From Closterium sp. NIES-65 (taxonomy: Eukaryota > Streptophyta > Zygnematophyceae > Desmidiales > Closteriaceae): DNA of 64,000 bases. A program made the position numbers and the translations under genes. Below the pieces are notes generated by a model. It saw only the letters and a list, made by a program, of their open reading frames with translations. It searched no databases and was not told the origin of the DNA. The stretch spans positions 1-64,000 of the forward strand of contig CANXME010002158.1 in NCBI GenBank assembly GCA_948144175.1. The letters are read 5' to 3'. This document shows positions 1 through 11,400 of this stretch, piece after piece (position 1 is the stretch's first letter; each line of letters opens with the position of its first letter).

Positions 1-1004
1 CGTGTATTATGCGAGATCTGAGCGGTTCCGTTCTCCCAGGCATTTGTACTCTAAGTTCCCATACTGACCGACCTGGCCAATGCACCACTTTCCACATACA
101 TATGCATTAGATTGCTTCCGAACCTTATTAGCTCACTAGATTTATATATTTCCCACCTTCTGATAACGTGAGACCGTTAGATTCCCTTTACTTTTTGAGA
201 AATGAGCGTTTCCGTTCTCCTTGGCCCTACTTGCACTATGAGTGCGAAATGCCGGCCAGACTGGCCGATGCACCATTTTCTCTACACATGTGCGTTAGTT
301 ACCTTTCAAACCCTTACGTTCACTAGATGAATTTATTTCCTACCTTCTATTTGAGTGAGACCACTAGATTCCGTGTACTATGCGAGATCTGAGCGCTTCC
401 GTTCTCCCTTGCATTTGCACTCTAAGTTCCCATACTGACCGACCTGGCCAATGCACCATTTTCCATATACATATGCATTAGATTCCTTTCGAACCTTATT
501 AGCTCACTAGATTTATATATTTCCCACCTTCTGATCGAGTGAGACCACTAGATTCCCTTTACTTTTTGAGAAATGAGCGTTTCCGTTCTCCTTGGCCCTA
601 CTTGCACTATAAGTGCGAAATGCCGGCCAGACTGGCCGATGCACCATTTTCTCTACACATGTGCGTTAGTTACCTTTCAAACCCTTACGTTCACTAGATG
701 AATTTATTTCCTACCTTCTATTTGAGTGAGACCACTAGCTTCCGTGTACTATGCGAGATCTGAGCGCTTCCGTTCTCCCTTGCATTTGCACTCCAAGTTC
801 CCATACTGACCGACCTGGCCAATGCACCATTTTCCATATACATATGCATTAGATTCCTTTCGAACCTTATTAGCTCACTAGATTTATATATTTCCCACCT
901 TCTGATCGAGTGAGACCACTAGATTCCCTTTACTCTTTGAGAAATGGGCGTTTCCGTTCTCCTTGGCCCTACTTGCACTATAAGTGTGAAATGCCGGCCA
1001 GACA
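1..1004 (+). repeat. Satellite array, forward orientation (segment 1)
   Basis: Tandem satellite of alternating A and B monomers of about 185 bp. A monomers carry GAGATCTGAGCG and TTCCCATACTGACCGACC; B monomers carry TTTTTGAGAAATGAGCG and the dyad CGGCCAGACTGGCCG (for example 253-267). The same phase returns after about 371 bp (CGTGTATTATGCGAG at 1, CGTGTACTATGCGAG near 372). The segment ends at the AGACA target duplication (1000-1004) of the adjoining copia element. Nothing in it looks coding. Confidence 0.95.
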
Positions 1005-1135
1005 TGTGAAACAAGGAAAACAGGAATCAAATGACTAAGTCAGAGTTGGGTACAAATACAACCCTAGAAAGCTGTACCCCATATGTGCTACCCCACTATA
1101 GCCTACAAACATGCATCAGTTATAATAATCCGACA
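1005..1135 (-). repeat. Copia-1 3' LTR
   Basis: 131 bp, TG...CA ends. It matches 8292-8422 except for two substitutions near its plus-strand start (AAGGAAAACAGGAATC here, AAGGACAACAGGAATG there). Confidence 0.95.
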
Positions 1136-1348
1136 CACCCCCATAGGCAAAGTGGGGGAGAACAAGGGGTCACAAGACCAGTCAAGCAAAGCAAAGCAAA
1201 GCAAGCTCAGGGTGGATCACAACGTCACCACACAGTCCGAGCACAAGAGCAGGGCCAGAGGCCAGTTCACATGCAGGAGTACAGACATATATATATAGAA
1301 CTAGACAAGCAAGAGCAGATATATATATATGTCACAGTACAAGTGAAG
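1136..1348 (-). other. Copia-1 3' UTR and polypurine tract
   Basis: This is the interval between the pol stop and the 3' LTR. On the minus strand it ends in ATGGGGGTG directly against the LTR, a polypurine tract for plus-strand DNA priming. TGGGGG can pair with CCCCCA a few bases upstream (hairpin 1138-1158, 6-bp stem, 9-nt loop). The interval also holds AT-rich TATATATA stretches and GCTTT repeats. It is almost identical to the Copia-4 3' UTR. Confidence 0.8.
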
Positions 1349-1675
1349 TCAAGAGGAGAGCAAGTGAGGCAAGACAGGCACAAGACCCAGCTGGGTGCAA
1401 AAGCGCTGATGGTCACAAGGCGCGAGTGCCTTGGTGAACACATCAGCAGTGTTGGCCTCAGAGGCCACGTACACAAGTCGCAACTGACCACGCTGCTGCA
1501 GCTCACGAGCAAGGAAGTAGCGGAGAGCAATGTGCTTCGTTCTGTGCTCCAAGCGCTGCTCTCGACACAAGGCCAACATGGCCTTGTTGTCTACGTACAG
1601 CACTGGAGGAGAACGAGGCGGCTCTCCAAGGTCAGTCAGCAGGTAGGTGAGCCAGCGAAGCTCCTGTGCAGCCAT
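1349..1675 (-). pseudogene. Copia-1 RNase H C-terminal fragment (frameshifted from RT)
   Basis: 108 codons from MAAQELRWL to the natural pol end VLPHLLSS. It contains the RNase H motifs YVDNKAMLAL and EANTADVFTKAL, with acidic residues that match the Copia-3 RNase H. It lies in another frame from the upstream RT because one T is missing near plus-strand 1756 (GCCGGACCAA, against two As in that run in Copia-3 and Copia-4). It would normally be the C-terminal end of Pol, degrading RNA in the RNA:DNA hybrid. Without the frameshift it would be continuous with 1636-2862. Confidence 0.9.
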
Positions 1676-2862
1676 GGCCCCGGCGTAGATCTCAGCCTCA
1701 CAACTGGAGCCGAGAACCGAGGACGAGCGAGTAGACCGCCACGAGACAGAGCCGGACCAAGGCTGAAGGTGTAACCCTGTGACGACCGCTGCGTAGCCTG
1801 GTCGTCAGCCCAAGAAGCGTCCGCGTGGCCGGTAAGGACCACTGGACTCCGCCCTCCAAGCACTAGCCCCATGCCCGACGTGCTGCACAGGTAGCGCAAT
1901 ACCCTCTTCGCTGCAGCCATGTGCTCCGGTCTGTGTCTCCCAGGAGCAACATAGCGAGCAAGAATGCTCAGAGGGTATGCAAGGTCAGGTCGTGTGCAGG
2001 TCATCAGGTACATGAGGCAGCCTACAAGCTCTGCATACGGACCACTCGACTCTACGGACTCATCCGAAGGCAGAGCTGAGAGTGAGTGGCGAGTAGGCAG
2101 AGGAGTGGCCTGAGGCGAGGAGTACGTGAAGCCGAAGCGCTGAAGGACCTGCTGCACCATGTGTGACTGAGTCAAGGTAATGGTGCGGCGTGCTCTGTCG
2201 CGAGTGATCTGCAAGCCAAGGTAGCTGCGTAGTTCACCCAAGTCTGTGCACGTGTGTCTCTTCAGCAGCTCGGACTTCACGTAGGCGAGTCCAGCAGTGT
2301 CTGCTGTGGCAAAGACCAAGTCGTCGACGTACACGAGGATGTAGAACGGCGGCAGGGAAGTGTCGGTGCGAAGAAACAGCGACGGGTCAGCAGTAGAAGG
2401 AGCAAACCCAAGAGCCGCAAGTGTAGTCCTCAGTGTGTCGTGCCACTCACGCGGTGCCTGGCGGAGACCGTAGACTGGCCGTCGGAGGCTCCACTGGGTG
2501 CCAGGGGGGAAAGTCCCATTGAAGCCAGGTGGACGGCGCAGCCAGATCTCCTCGTGCAGGCTACCCTGCAAGAACGCAGTGCTGAAGTCGAGAGAGTGAA
2601 GCTCGTAGTCGCGCTGAGCGGCTATGTGCAGCAGCACCCGAAGAGTAGTCATCTTCGGGGTGGGAGAGAAGGTCTGAAAGTAGTCAACTCCCTGCCGCTG
2701 ACTGAAGCCACGAGCAACGTACCGTGCCTTGAAGACAGGTGGAGAGCCCGGCGGCCGCTTCACCCTGAAGATCCACATGCCACTGACGATGTTCGCCCCA
2801 GGAGGGGGAACCGCGTCAACGTAGGTGCCTGTGGACTTCCAGGAAGCCATCTCTGCATCCAT
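1636..2862 (-). pseudogene. Copia-1 reverse transcriptase fragment
   Basis: Copia-type RT (RVT_2 family) segment. It reads MDAEMASWKSTGTYV, then IVSGMWIFRVKR, YFQTFSPTPKM, LDFSTAFLQG, YGLRQAPREWH and the catalytic YVDD box (about 2321-2332 on the plus strand), then LGLQITRD and the start of RNase H (HADASWADD). It is separated from upstream Gag-Pol by an in-frame TGA at 2872-2874 where relatives have TGG (SSQ-W-QAAMDAEM). Its last 40 or so residues are out of frame after the one-base deletion near 1756. The initial ATG is only the first Met after the stop and not a natural start. Confidence 0.92.
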
Positions 2863-2871
2863 AGCTGCCTG

Positions 2872-5800
2872 TCACTGAGAGGAGTAGGGACCCTCTACGG
2901 CCTCCGCGTAAGAACGCGGTGTCGGGATGTCTAGTGCATCCGGGTCTCCCTCAGGAGCAAGCAGTACAGACGCGAGATGAGGTGAAGCGGCCGCTAGACA
3001 CTGTAACTCCTCCTTCCTGTCCTCTAGGACGTCCGTGCCAAGAGCACACTCACCCCCGACGGACGGAGGACAGACAGACGCAGACTCAGCAACAAGACCA
3101 GCAGCGTAGTCGAGACGACAGCGAGCAGCAAAGTCGACGAGCTCAGCGACTAGAGCAGACGCAGCAGTGGACTCAAAAGAGGGGTCAGTGACGACAGTAG
3201 CAAGCAGACGCGTGACAGTAGGACTGGCAGCACGAAGAGAGTCTGACCCAGGGTCGGCAAGCGCAGGAAGAGAGGACTCAGGAGGAGAAGGCAAAGGGGC
3301 ACGCAGAGGAGCAGTGGACGGACGCAAAGACATCCGGTGCGTGCCAGGGACAGGAGGAGGACGCTGACGCGAACTGCGACCACTAGCGCGAGCAGTGCGA
3401 ACAGGCGACGCGGGACGAGACGCAGGCTCACGACGCTCAGCAAGACCTCCAGTAGGACCAGTGTAAGGAGAGGGAGCAGGCAGTGGAGAGGAAGGCTCCC
3501 GCAGGGACTGCGACTGGACAGGCGGTGGACCCTCTACTGGAGGAGAAAGACCAAGAACCTGCTGCAGGAGCGGAACGAAGTACGGCCGAGGCCGCGCGGC
3601 AGCTCCAGACGCAGCAGGGACAGCACCAGCACCCTCAGCGATAGCACCAGCGCCACCCACACCTCCAGCGGCAGGACCAACAGCAGTAGGCTCAGCACCA
3701 GCGCCCTCAGCAGCTCCAGCTCCAGGAGGACCCGCAGGTCCAGCAGCTCCGGGACCGGCAGCACCCGCACCCTCGACGGTCGAAGAAGCTCCAGCTCCAG
3801 CTCCAGCAGCACCTCCAGACTCAGCAGCACGCCTCCAGCGGCGAGCGAACCACTCGCGCAGCTCCTGTGGAGAGAGGGGCTCCCGGCGAGACGCAGCAGC
3901 AGGAGAAACCCCAGGCTCAGCAGCTCCAGACGCAGCACCCCCAGGCTCAGCAGCTCCCAGCTCAGCACCCCCAGGCTCAGCAGCTCCCGACCCAGTACCC
4001 CCAGACCCAGCACCTCCAGGCACAGCACCCCCCGGCTCAGCACCCCCAGGCTCCGCACCCTCCGCAGTAGCACCCTCAGGCCCAGCACCCCCAGCAGTAG
4101 CACCCCCAGGCTCAGCACCCCCGCGCACAGCACCCCCAGAGTCAGCACCCCCAGGCTCAGCACCCGCAGCAGCACCAGAGTCACCAGTAACCTCGACCGG
4201 GTCAACGGCGTCTACCTGGGACACACCTGAGGGGGCAGGAACCTGAGGGGGGAGGGGGTCTACCGGGGGGGGAACCGGCACAAGGAAGTCCGGGGGAGGG
4301 GGGAGGGAAGGAGTGCGGTAGGGGAAGAGACGGTAGAAGGGGACTGACTCGTCGAACGTGACGTCCTGGGAGGACAGAACACGACGAGAGGAGGGGTGGT
4401 AAAACTGCCACCCTGGGGCGTCAGTGGGGAAGCCAAGGAAGACACAGGGAGCAGCACGAGGGGACAGCTTGTCCGCAGACAAGTCGCGGACAAACGCCCG
4501 AGATCCCCAGACACGGAACACAGACGCATCGCCAACCTTCCCCGTCCACAGCAAGGCTGGGGACATCGCAGGCCGAGAGACCCGGGGGTGAAGGTTGAGC
4601 TGATGCGCCGCGTACCTCACCGCAAACGGCCACAGAAAATGGGGGGCAGCCGCATGCATCATGGACGTACGAGCGACATCCATGACCATGCCAATGCGGC
4701 GCTCAGCAATCCCATTTTGCTGTGGTGAGTCCGGAAGCGTGAAGGTCTGGCGGATCCCCCGTGCACGACAGTAGTCCCGCAGAAGGCGAGAAGAGAACTC
4801 TCCGCCTCTGTCAGAGTGCAGACGCAGAACAGGAAAGTCCGAGCCGAAGCTCTTCCTGAGCTGGAGACGAGCCTCGCGGATCCAGTCGATCAGCACCTCA
4901 GTGACCTCACCCTTGCTGCGCAAGGGGAGGACTGTGGTGTAACGCGAGTAGTCGTCAACCACCAACAGGAAGTAGCGCTCGTAACCCTGCCCACGGACGG
5001 GGGCTGGGCCCCACACATCCATGTGAAGCGTCTGCAGGGGAGCCTCTGTCGGGGGGAAGTGGGAGGAGTGAGGAGCAGCCCGGAGGCGACCCTCGACACA
5101 GGGGACACAGGAAGGTCCTGGCCCGGAGGGGAGAGGAGGGAGAGACTGGGGAAGACCAGAGACAAGGACACGGGAAGCCATGCTCCGAAGACGGGGCAAG
5201 GAGGGGTGGCCAAGACGGTGGTGCCACAGGAGAGTCTCGTGAGACAGGAGGCGACAAGAACAGGGGGCAGACTCAGGACCTGACCGGGACGCAGCAGCAA
5301 GCACCTGACCCGACGCAGCCACCTGACCAGACGCAGGGACAGGAGGAGACTCAACGGTCAGGGTGTAGAGACTCGACCCCGGCCGACGCGAGAACGTGGC
5401 CAGGTGTCGGCCTGTGCGTGCCTCCGTGCAGTGGGTCACCCGCTGACTCGCAGGAGTGAACAGGTGAACCCCCACATCCTGCAGGTCCGCTCCACTCACC
5501 AAGTTCGTAGAGAACGAGGGAAGGTACAGACCCGACAGGGTGCCCGAAGGGGCAGCCGGACACGGGAGGACAGTGGAGAAGTGAGACAGGACAGGACCCC
5601 CAGAGGGGTCAGCAAGGGAGACCGCAACCGGCCGGCCGAGCGGCGTAAGGGTAGTGCGGTCTCGAAAGAAGGAGCGAGAAGCTCCGGAGTCAAGCGTGAA
5701 AGTGAGGGAGGACGAGGACGACGCAGTACCTGAGAGCGCAGTCTCACCAGTACCTGAGAGCACAGACGCACTGGCACCTAGAGCAGCAGCCTCACAAGCA

Positions 5801-6780
5801 CCTAGCGCAGCAGTACCAATGCCCGGGTCGGGCTGGAAACAACGGTAACCCTCATTCTCCTCACTATAATCCACAGCATACATAGCAGCAAGGATAGCAT
5901 CAAAATCAAGATCAAAGATCGCTACACCAGCCCTGAGAAGCTCATCCCAGCGAGGGATCTCACTAGCCCTAGGGAACTGCCGACGCCAAGCGTCCGTCAG
6001 GCGGCCAAAGCAGCGCTGGGTGGCGTGGGCACCCCCACACTGCTCACCCGCGCGGTCGCCGGAACGAAGAACGTAGGTGCAGGGACCAGTACCCCCACCC
6101 CTCTGACGCCCAGCGTACCACTCACGAAGCTGCTGAGGCGGAGGGATGTCCCGCGAGCGCTGCTGCTGCTGCCGCTGCGAGCGCTGGCCACCACCACCGC
6201 CGCTACGCTGCTGGGTACCACCTCGACCAGCTCCACCTCCTCCACCACCACCGCTTCCTCCGCTGCCGCCTCCACCGCCTCCACCTCCGCCGCCTCCACC
6301 ACCGCCGCTGCCTCCACCACCACCGCTGGCACCACCACCACCGTCTCCGCCACTGCTGCCACCACCACCACCACCCCCGCCACTAGTCCCGCCGCCACCC
6401 CCACTCCCTCCGCCGCCACCGCCGCCACCGCCACCGCCCCCTCCAGCTCCACCCGCGCCCTTGCCCCCCTTGCCCTTGCTGGAGCGACGTCTCCCACTAG
6501 GGGCAGACGCCGCGCCGACCGACTCAAGACCAAGCAGGTCGGCAGCAGCAGCAGAGGCAACAGAGGGCAGCAAGGGGGAAGGAGAGCACCCCTCAAAGAT
6601 GGGGGTGCGAGGGTCACCACGAGAAGCACCTACAGCGACTATGCTCATCTCCGCTGCGAGGAGGGCCTTCTCGAGGAGGTCGACGGTGAGGGTGGTGGGA
6701 CAGACTGCGAGAAAGTGGTCCCTGACGACGCGAAGGGAGTCAGGGAGGCGCGCGACTACGTAGTAGAGAGCGATGTACAT
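2872..6780 (-). pseudogene. Copia-1 Gag C-terminus, protease, integrase and linker (premature stop)
   Basis: The longest open part of the Copia-1 polyprotein. From MYIALYYVVARLPDS (6780) it holds: the rest of the gag core; a polyglycine/serine tract (about 6215-6485); PQQLREWY; a Cys/His cluster C-X13-C-X3-H-X4-C (about 6010-6085); aspartic protease DSGAS (about 5690); the GAG-pre-integrase HHCC motif WHHRLGHPS; integrase core with LHMDVWGP (Asp codon 5017-5019), HSDRGGEF and QQNGIAERR; an Ala/Gly/Glu/Pro repeat linker (about 3880-4195); and the approach to RT. It ends at TGA 2872-2874 in place of Trp. The frame stays open upstream to 6840, but those codons are not homologous because the 11-base G run at 6781-6791 shifts the frame. 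Confidence 0.93.
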
Positions 6781-7252
6781 GGGGGGGGGGGTTCTTAGCG
6801 CAGAACTCAGCAGGAAGGGCGGCGCGGTAGCGAGTGTCACTAGTGCGGAGGTGAGTAATGAGGTCAGCGACAGTGGGAAAGGCAGAGAGGTCAGGAAAGA
6901 GGTAGGGAAGCATGAGACGGCTCAGTGCAGCAGTGGCAGGGGAGGAGTAGCGCGCAACTACAGCGTCGTACAAGGTCTGAGCACTCTTGTACTGACTAAA
7001 GTGCGCACGCTCAGAGGTAGGGAGGTGGCGACGCACAGCAAGACGTGCAGCAGCATCGCGGGTGGCCCACTTAGAGCGGACAGTGGGATCAGCATCAGCA
7101 GCAGGAGCAGGAGAGGCGCCAGAGGTGAGGTCAAAGAGAGAAAGGTCGTCAGCCCTGTCGCACTGTAAGAACAGCTGCAGGTCGTCTAACCAGACCTCAA
7201 AATCAATGGCGCGACCCTCAGCGTCAAAAGCTAGGACACTAGGGGTAGCCAT
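6740..7252 (-). pseudogene. Copia-1 Gag N-terminal fragment
   Basis: Starts at MATPSVLAFDAEGRAIDFEVWLDDLQLFLQ, the start shared with Copia-3 and Copia-4, with G at -3 and +4. It runs through the copia gag core (KWATRDAAARLAVRRHLP, YDAVVARYSSP, DTRYRAALPAEF). At the tract encoding NPPP (plus-strand 6781-6791, 11 Gs) it leaves frame and ends 13 residues later. Copia-3 has ten bases in the equivalent position, broken by Ts, so this copy is +1. Gag would form the virus-like particle. Confidence 0.9.
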
Positions 7253-8291
7253 GGCGACGACAGCGACGCAGTGCAAGCAGTAGGGAAAGAGCTCGCAGTG
7301 TCAGTGGGACTGTGCTCACCAGGCAGGGCAGGTCGTGCAGCTATGCAGAAAGGCGGCTCAGCGACCGGGCGGCTCGGGTGCACAGCGGCTCGGCTCCCGG
7401 GCGGCTCGGCGGCTGGGCGGCTCGGGCGCAGGGCGGCTCGGCTCCCGGGCGGCTCGGCGTCAGGGCGGCTCGGGTCCCGGGCGGCTCGGCGTCGGGCGGC
7501 TCGGCTCCCGGGCGGTTCGGCTGCTGGGGCGGCTCGGCCAGGAGATGCAGGGGCGGGGCCGTCAGGTGCAGCGGCGGGTCGACCGGTGCAGTGGCGGGCC
7601 GGCAGGTGCAGCGGCGGGCCGGCAGGTGCAGCGGCGGGCCGGCAGGTGCAGGCGGCGGGCCGGCAGGTGCAGCGGCGGGCCGGCAGGTGCAGGCGGCGGG
7701 CCGTAGGGTGCAGCGGCGGGCCGTAGGGTGCCGCGGCGGGCCGGCAGGTGCAGCGGCGGGGCCGTCAGGTGAAGCGGCGGGCCGCTGGGTGCAGCGGCGG
7801 GCCGGCAGGTGCAGCGGCGGGCCGGCAGGAGCAGCGGCGGGCCGGCAGGAGCAGCGGCGGGGCCGTCAGGTGAGGCGGCGGGCCGGCAGGAGCAGCGGCG
7901 GGCCGACAGGAGCAGTGGCGGGGCCGTCAGAGGCGGCGGGCCGTAGGGTGCAGCGGCGGGCCGTAGGGTGCAGCGGCGGGGCCGTCAGAGGCGGCGGCGG
8001 GGCCGCAGCAGTAGAGGCGGGGCCGCGTCAGGGGAGGCGGCGGGGCCGCGTCAGGGGAGGCGGCGGGGCCGCGTCAGGGGAGGCGGCGGGGCCGCGTCAG
8101 GGGAGGCGGCGGGGCCGCGTCAAGCAGGCGGCGGGGCCGCGATCAGGAGAGGTGGCGGGGCCGCGTCTGAGGGACAGCGGGGCCGCGAGGGAAAAGGCGA
8201 CCCGAGGGGTCGCTAAAAAAAAGGCGCGCCTCGGGGCGCGCTTCGGTGGGCCCTAAAAAAACGGTCCTAAGGCAGGACCCGCTCTATACCA
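7253..8291 (-). other. Copia-1 5' leader: GC-rich minisatellite, stem-loops and primer binding site
   Basis: A 1039-bp untranslated leader. Next to the LTR (8278-8291) the minus strand reads TGGTATAGAGCGGG, a primer binding site like that for initiator tRNA-Met but one base short. Three stem-loops follow: GGTCCT/AGGACC, then GCGCGCC-CCGA-GGCGCGC (8224-8241) with a T8 tract, then GCGACCC-NNN-GGGTCGC (8197-8213). Next come direct repeats: about 23-bp units with core GGCGGGGCCGCGTCAGGG (about 7985-8170), about 20-bp units GCGGCGGGCCGGCAGGTGCA (about 7550-7985), and a GGCTCGG-rich part (about 7350-7545). Long open frames across it only reflect the lack of stops in GC repeats. Confidence 0.85.
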
Positions 8292-8422
8292 TGTGAAACA
8301 AGGACAACAGGAATGAAATGACTAAGTCAGAGTTGGGTACAAATACAACCCTAGAAAGCTGTACCCCATATGTGCTACCCCACTATAGCCTACAAACATG
8401 CATCAGTTATAATAATCCGACA
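8292..8422 (-). repeat. Copia-1 5' LTR
   Basis: 131 bp, TG...CA ends; two mismatches to 1005-1135. It carries the GTAGGCTATAGTGGGGTA core shared by the other LTRs in the window. It would hold the promoter and the R region; no confident TATA box is assigned. Confidence 0.95.
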
Positions 8423-11400
8423 AGACAGGCCGATGCACCATTTTCTCTACACATGTGCGTTAGTTACCTTTCAAACCCTTACGTTCACTAGATGAATTTA
8501 TTTCCTACCTTCTATTTGAGTGAGACCACTAGATTCCGTGTACTATGCAAGATCTGAGCGCTTCCGTTCTCCCTGGCATTTGCATTCTAAGTTCCCATAC
8601 TGACCGACCTGGCCAATGCACCATTTTCCATATAAATATGCATTAGATTCCTTTCGAACCTTATTAGCTCACTAGATTTATATATTTCCCACCTTCTGAT
8701 TGAGTGAGACCGCTAGATTCCCTCTACTTTTTGAGAAATGAGCGTTTCCGTTCTCCTTGGCCCTACTTGCACTATAAGTGCGAAATGCCGGCCAGACTGG
8801 CCGATGCACCATTTTCTCTACACATGTGCGTTAGTTACCTTTCAAACCCTTACGTTCACTAGATGAATTCATTTCCTACCTTCTATTTGAGTGAGACCAC
8901 TAGCATCCGTGTACTATGCGAGATCTGAGCGCTTCCGTTCTCCCTTGCATTTGCACTCCAAGTTCCCATACTGACCGACCTGGCCAATGCACCATTTTCC
9001 ATATACATATGCATTAGATTCCTTTCGAACCTTATTAGCTCACTAGATTTATATATTTCCCACCTTCTGATCGAGTGAGACCACTAGATTCCCTTTACGT
9101 TTTGAGAAATGGGCGTTTCCGTTCTCCTTGGCCCTACTTGCACTATAAGTGTGAAATGCCGGCCAGACAGGCCGATGCACCATTTTCTCTACACATGTGC
9201 GTTAGTTACCTTTCAAACCCTTACGTTCACTAGATGAATTTATTTCCTACCTTCTATTTGAGTGAGACCACTAGATTCCGTGTACTATGCAAGATCTGAG
9301 CGCTTCCGTTCTCCCTGGCATTTGCACTCTAAGTTCCCATACTGACCGACCTGGCCAATGCACCATTTTCCATATAAATATGCATTAGATTCCTTTCGAA
9401 CCTTATTAGCTCACTAGATTTATATATTTCCCACCTTCTGATTGAGTGAGACCGCTAGATTCCCTCTACTTTTTGAGAAATGAGCGTTTCCGTTCTCCTT
9501 GGCCCTAGTTGCACTATAAGTGCGAAATGCCGGCCAGACTGGCCGATGCACCATTTTCTCTACACATGTGCGTTATTTACCTTTCAAACCCTTACGTATA
9601 CTACATGAATTTATATCCTACCTTCTATTTGAGTGAGACCACTAGATTCCGTGTACTATGCGAGATCTGAGCGCTTCCGTTCTCACTGGCATTTGCACTC
9701 TAAGTTCCCATACTGACCGACCTGGCCAATGCACCATTTTCCATATACATATGCATTAGATTCCTTTCGAACCTTATTAGCTAACTAGATTTATATATTT
9801 CCCACCTTCTGATCGAGTGAGACCGCTAGATTCCCTTTACTTTTTGAGAAATGAGCGTTTCCGTTCTCCTCGGCCCTACTTGCACTATAAGTGCGAAATG
9901 CCGGCCAGACTGGCCGATGCACCATTTTCTCTACACATGTGCGTTAGTTACCTTTCAAACCCTTACGTTCACTAGATGAATATATTTCCTACCTTATATT
10001 TGAGTGAGACCACTAGATTCCGTGTCTTATGCGAGATCTGAGCGGTTCCGTTCTCCCAGGCATTTGCACTCTAAGTTCCCATGCTGACTGACCTGGCCAA
10101 TGCACCACTTTCCATATACATATGCATTAGATTCCTTTCGAACCTTATTAGCTCACTAGATTTATATATTTCCCACCTTCTGATCGAATAAGACCGCTAG
10201 ATTCCCTCTACTTTTTGAGAAATGAGCGTTTCCGTTCTCCTTGGCCCTACTTGCACTATAAGTGCGAAATGCCGGCCTGACTGGCCGATGCACCATTTTC
10301 TCTACACATGTGCGTTAGTTACCTTTCAAACCCTTACGTTCACTAGATGAATATATTTCCTACCTTCTATTTGAGTGAGACCACTAGATTCCGTGTACTA
10401 TGCGAGATCTGAGCGCTTCCGTTCTCCCTGAGATTTGCACTCTAAGTTCCCATACTGACAGACCTGGTCAATGCACCATTTTCTATATACATATGCATTA
10501 GATTCCTTTCGAACCTTATTAGCTCACTAGATTTATATATTTCCCACCTTCTGATCGAGTGAGACCGCTAGATTCCCTCTACTTTTTAAGAAATGAGCGT
10601 TTCCGTTCTCCTTGGCCCTAGTTGCACTATAAGTGCGAAATGCCGGCCAGACTGGCCGATGCACAATTTTCTCTACACATGTGCGTTAGTTACCTTTCAA
10701 ACCCTTACGTTCACTAGATGAATATATTTCCTACTTTCTATTTGAGTGAGACCACTTGATTCCGTGTACTATGCGAGATCTGAGCGCTTCCGTTCTCCCT
10801 GGCATTTGCATTTTAAGTTCCGATACCGACCGACCTGGCCAATACACCATTTTCTCTATACATGTGCGTTGAATACATTTCAAACCTTTTTAGCTAACTA
10901 GATGTATATATTTCCCACCTTCTGATCGAGTGAGACCGTTAGATTCCCTCTACTTTTTGAGAAACGAGCGTTTCCGTTCTCCCTGGCCCAACCTGCACTA
11001 TGAGTGCGAAATGCCGGCCAGACTGGCCGATGCACCATTTTCACTACACATGTGCGTTAGTTACCTTTCAAACCCTTACGTTCACTAGATGAATATATTT
11101 CCTACCTTATATTTAAGTGAGACCACTAGATTCCGTGTATTAAGCGAGATCTGAGCGGTTCTGTTCTCCCAGGCATTTGCACTCTAAGTTCCCATACTGA
11201 CCGACCTGGCCAATGCACCACTTTCCATATACATATGCATTAGATTCCTTCCGAACCTTATTAGCTCACTAGATTTACATATTTCCCACCTTCTGATCGA
11301 GTGAGACCGCTAGATTCCCTTTACTTTTTGAGAAATGAGCGTTTCCGTTCTCCTTGGCCCTACTTGCACTATAAGTGCGAAATGCCGGCCAGACTGGCCG

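Larger units (their letters stand above)
1005..8422 (-). mobile_element. Copia-1: full-length Ty1/copia LTR retrotransposon, minus strand, coding region broken
   Basis: This 7418-bp element lies between perfect 5-bp target duplications AGACA (1000-1004 and 8423-8427). It has two 131-bp LTRs starting TG and ending CA, a primer binding site next to the right-hand (5') LTR and a polypurine tract next to the left-hand (3') LTR, so it is transcribed on the minus strand. Integrase precedes reverse transcriptase, which defines Ty1/copia (Pseudoviridae). The LTRs differ at two positions, so insertion is recent. Gag-Pol carries a +1 homopolymer shift, an RT stop and a late one-base deletion, so this copy is unlikely to make its own proteins. 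Removing the element and one AGACA restores an uninterrupted B monomer with the variant CCAGACAGGCC, seen intact near 9162. Confidence 0.97.

Noticed and set aside
241..300. CENP-B box in the satellite
   Set aside because: I scanned A and B monomers for the TTCG...A..CGGG pattern and saw no match; only the dyads were found.
1..999. CRISPR array or bacterial repeat
   Set aside because: Repeats are about 185 bp, contiguous with no spacers, and filled with copia elements.
6146..6763. Long polyproline and polythreonine frames opposite gag (also 50925-51545 and others)
   Set aside because: They are antisense or shifted readings of the polyglycine codons in gag.
6781..6791. Programmed Gag-Pol frameshift at the C tract
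   Set aside because: Copia-3 has gag and pol in one frame with no shift, and the two shifted elements differ in opposite directions, so mutation or read error is simpler.
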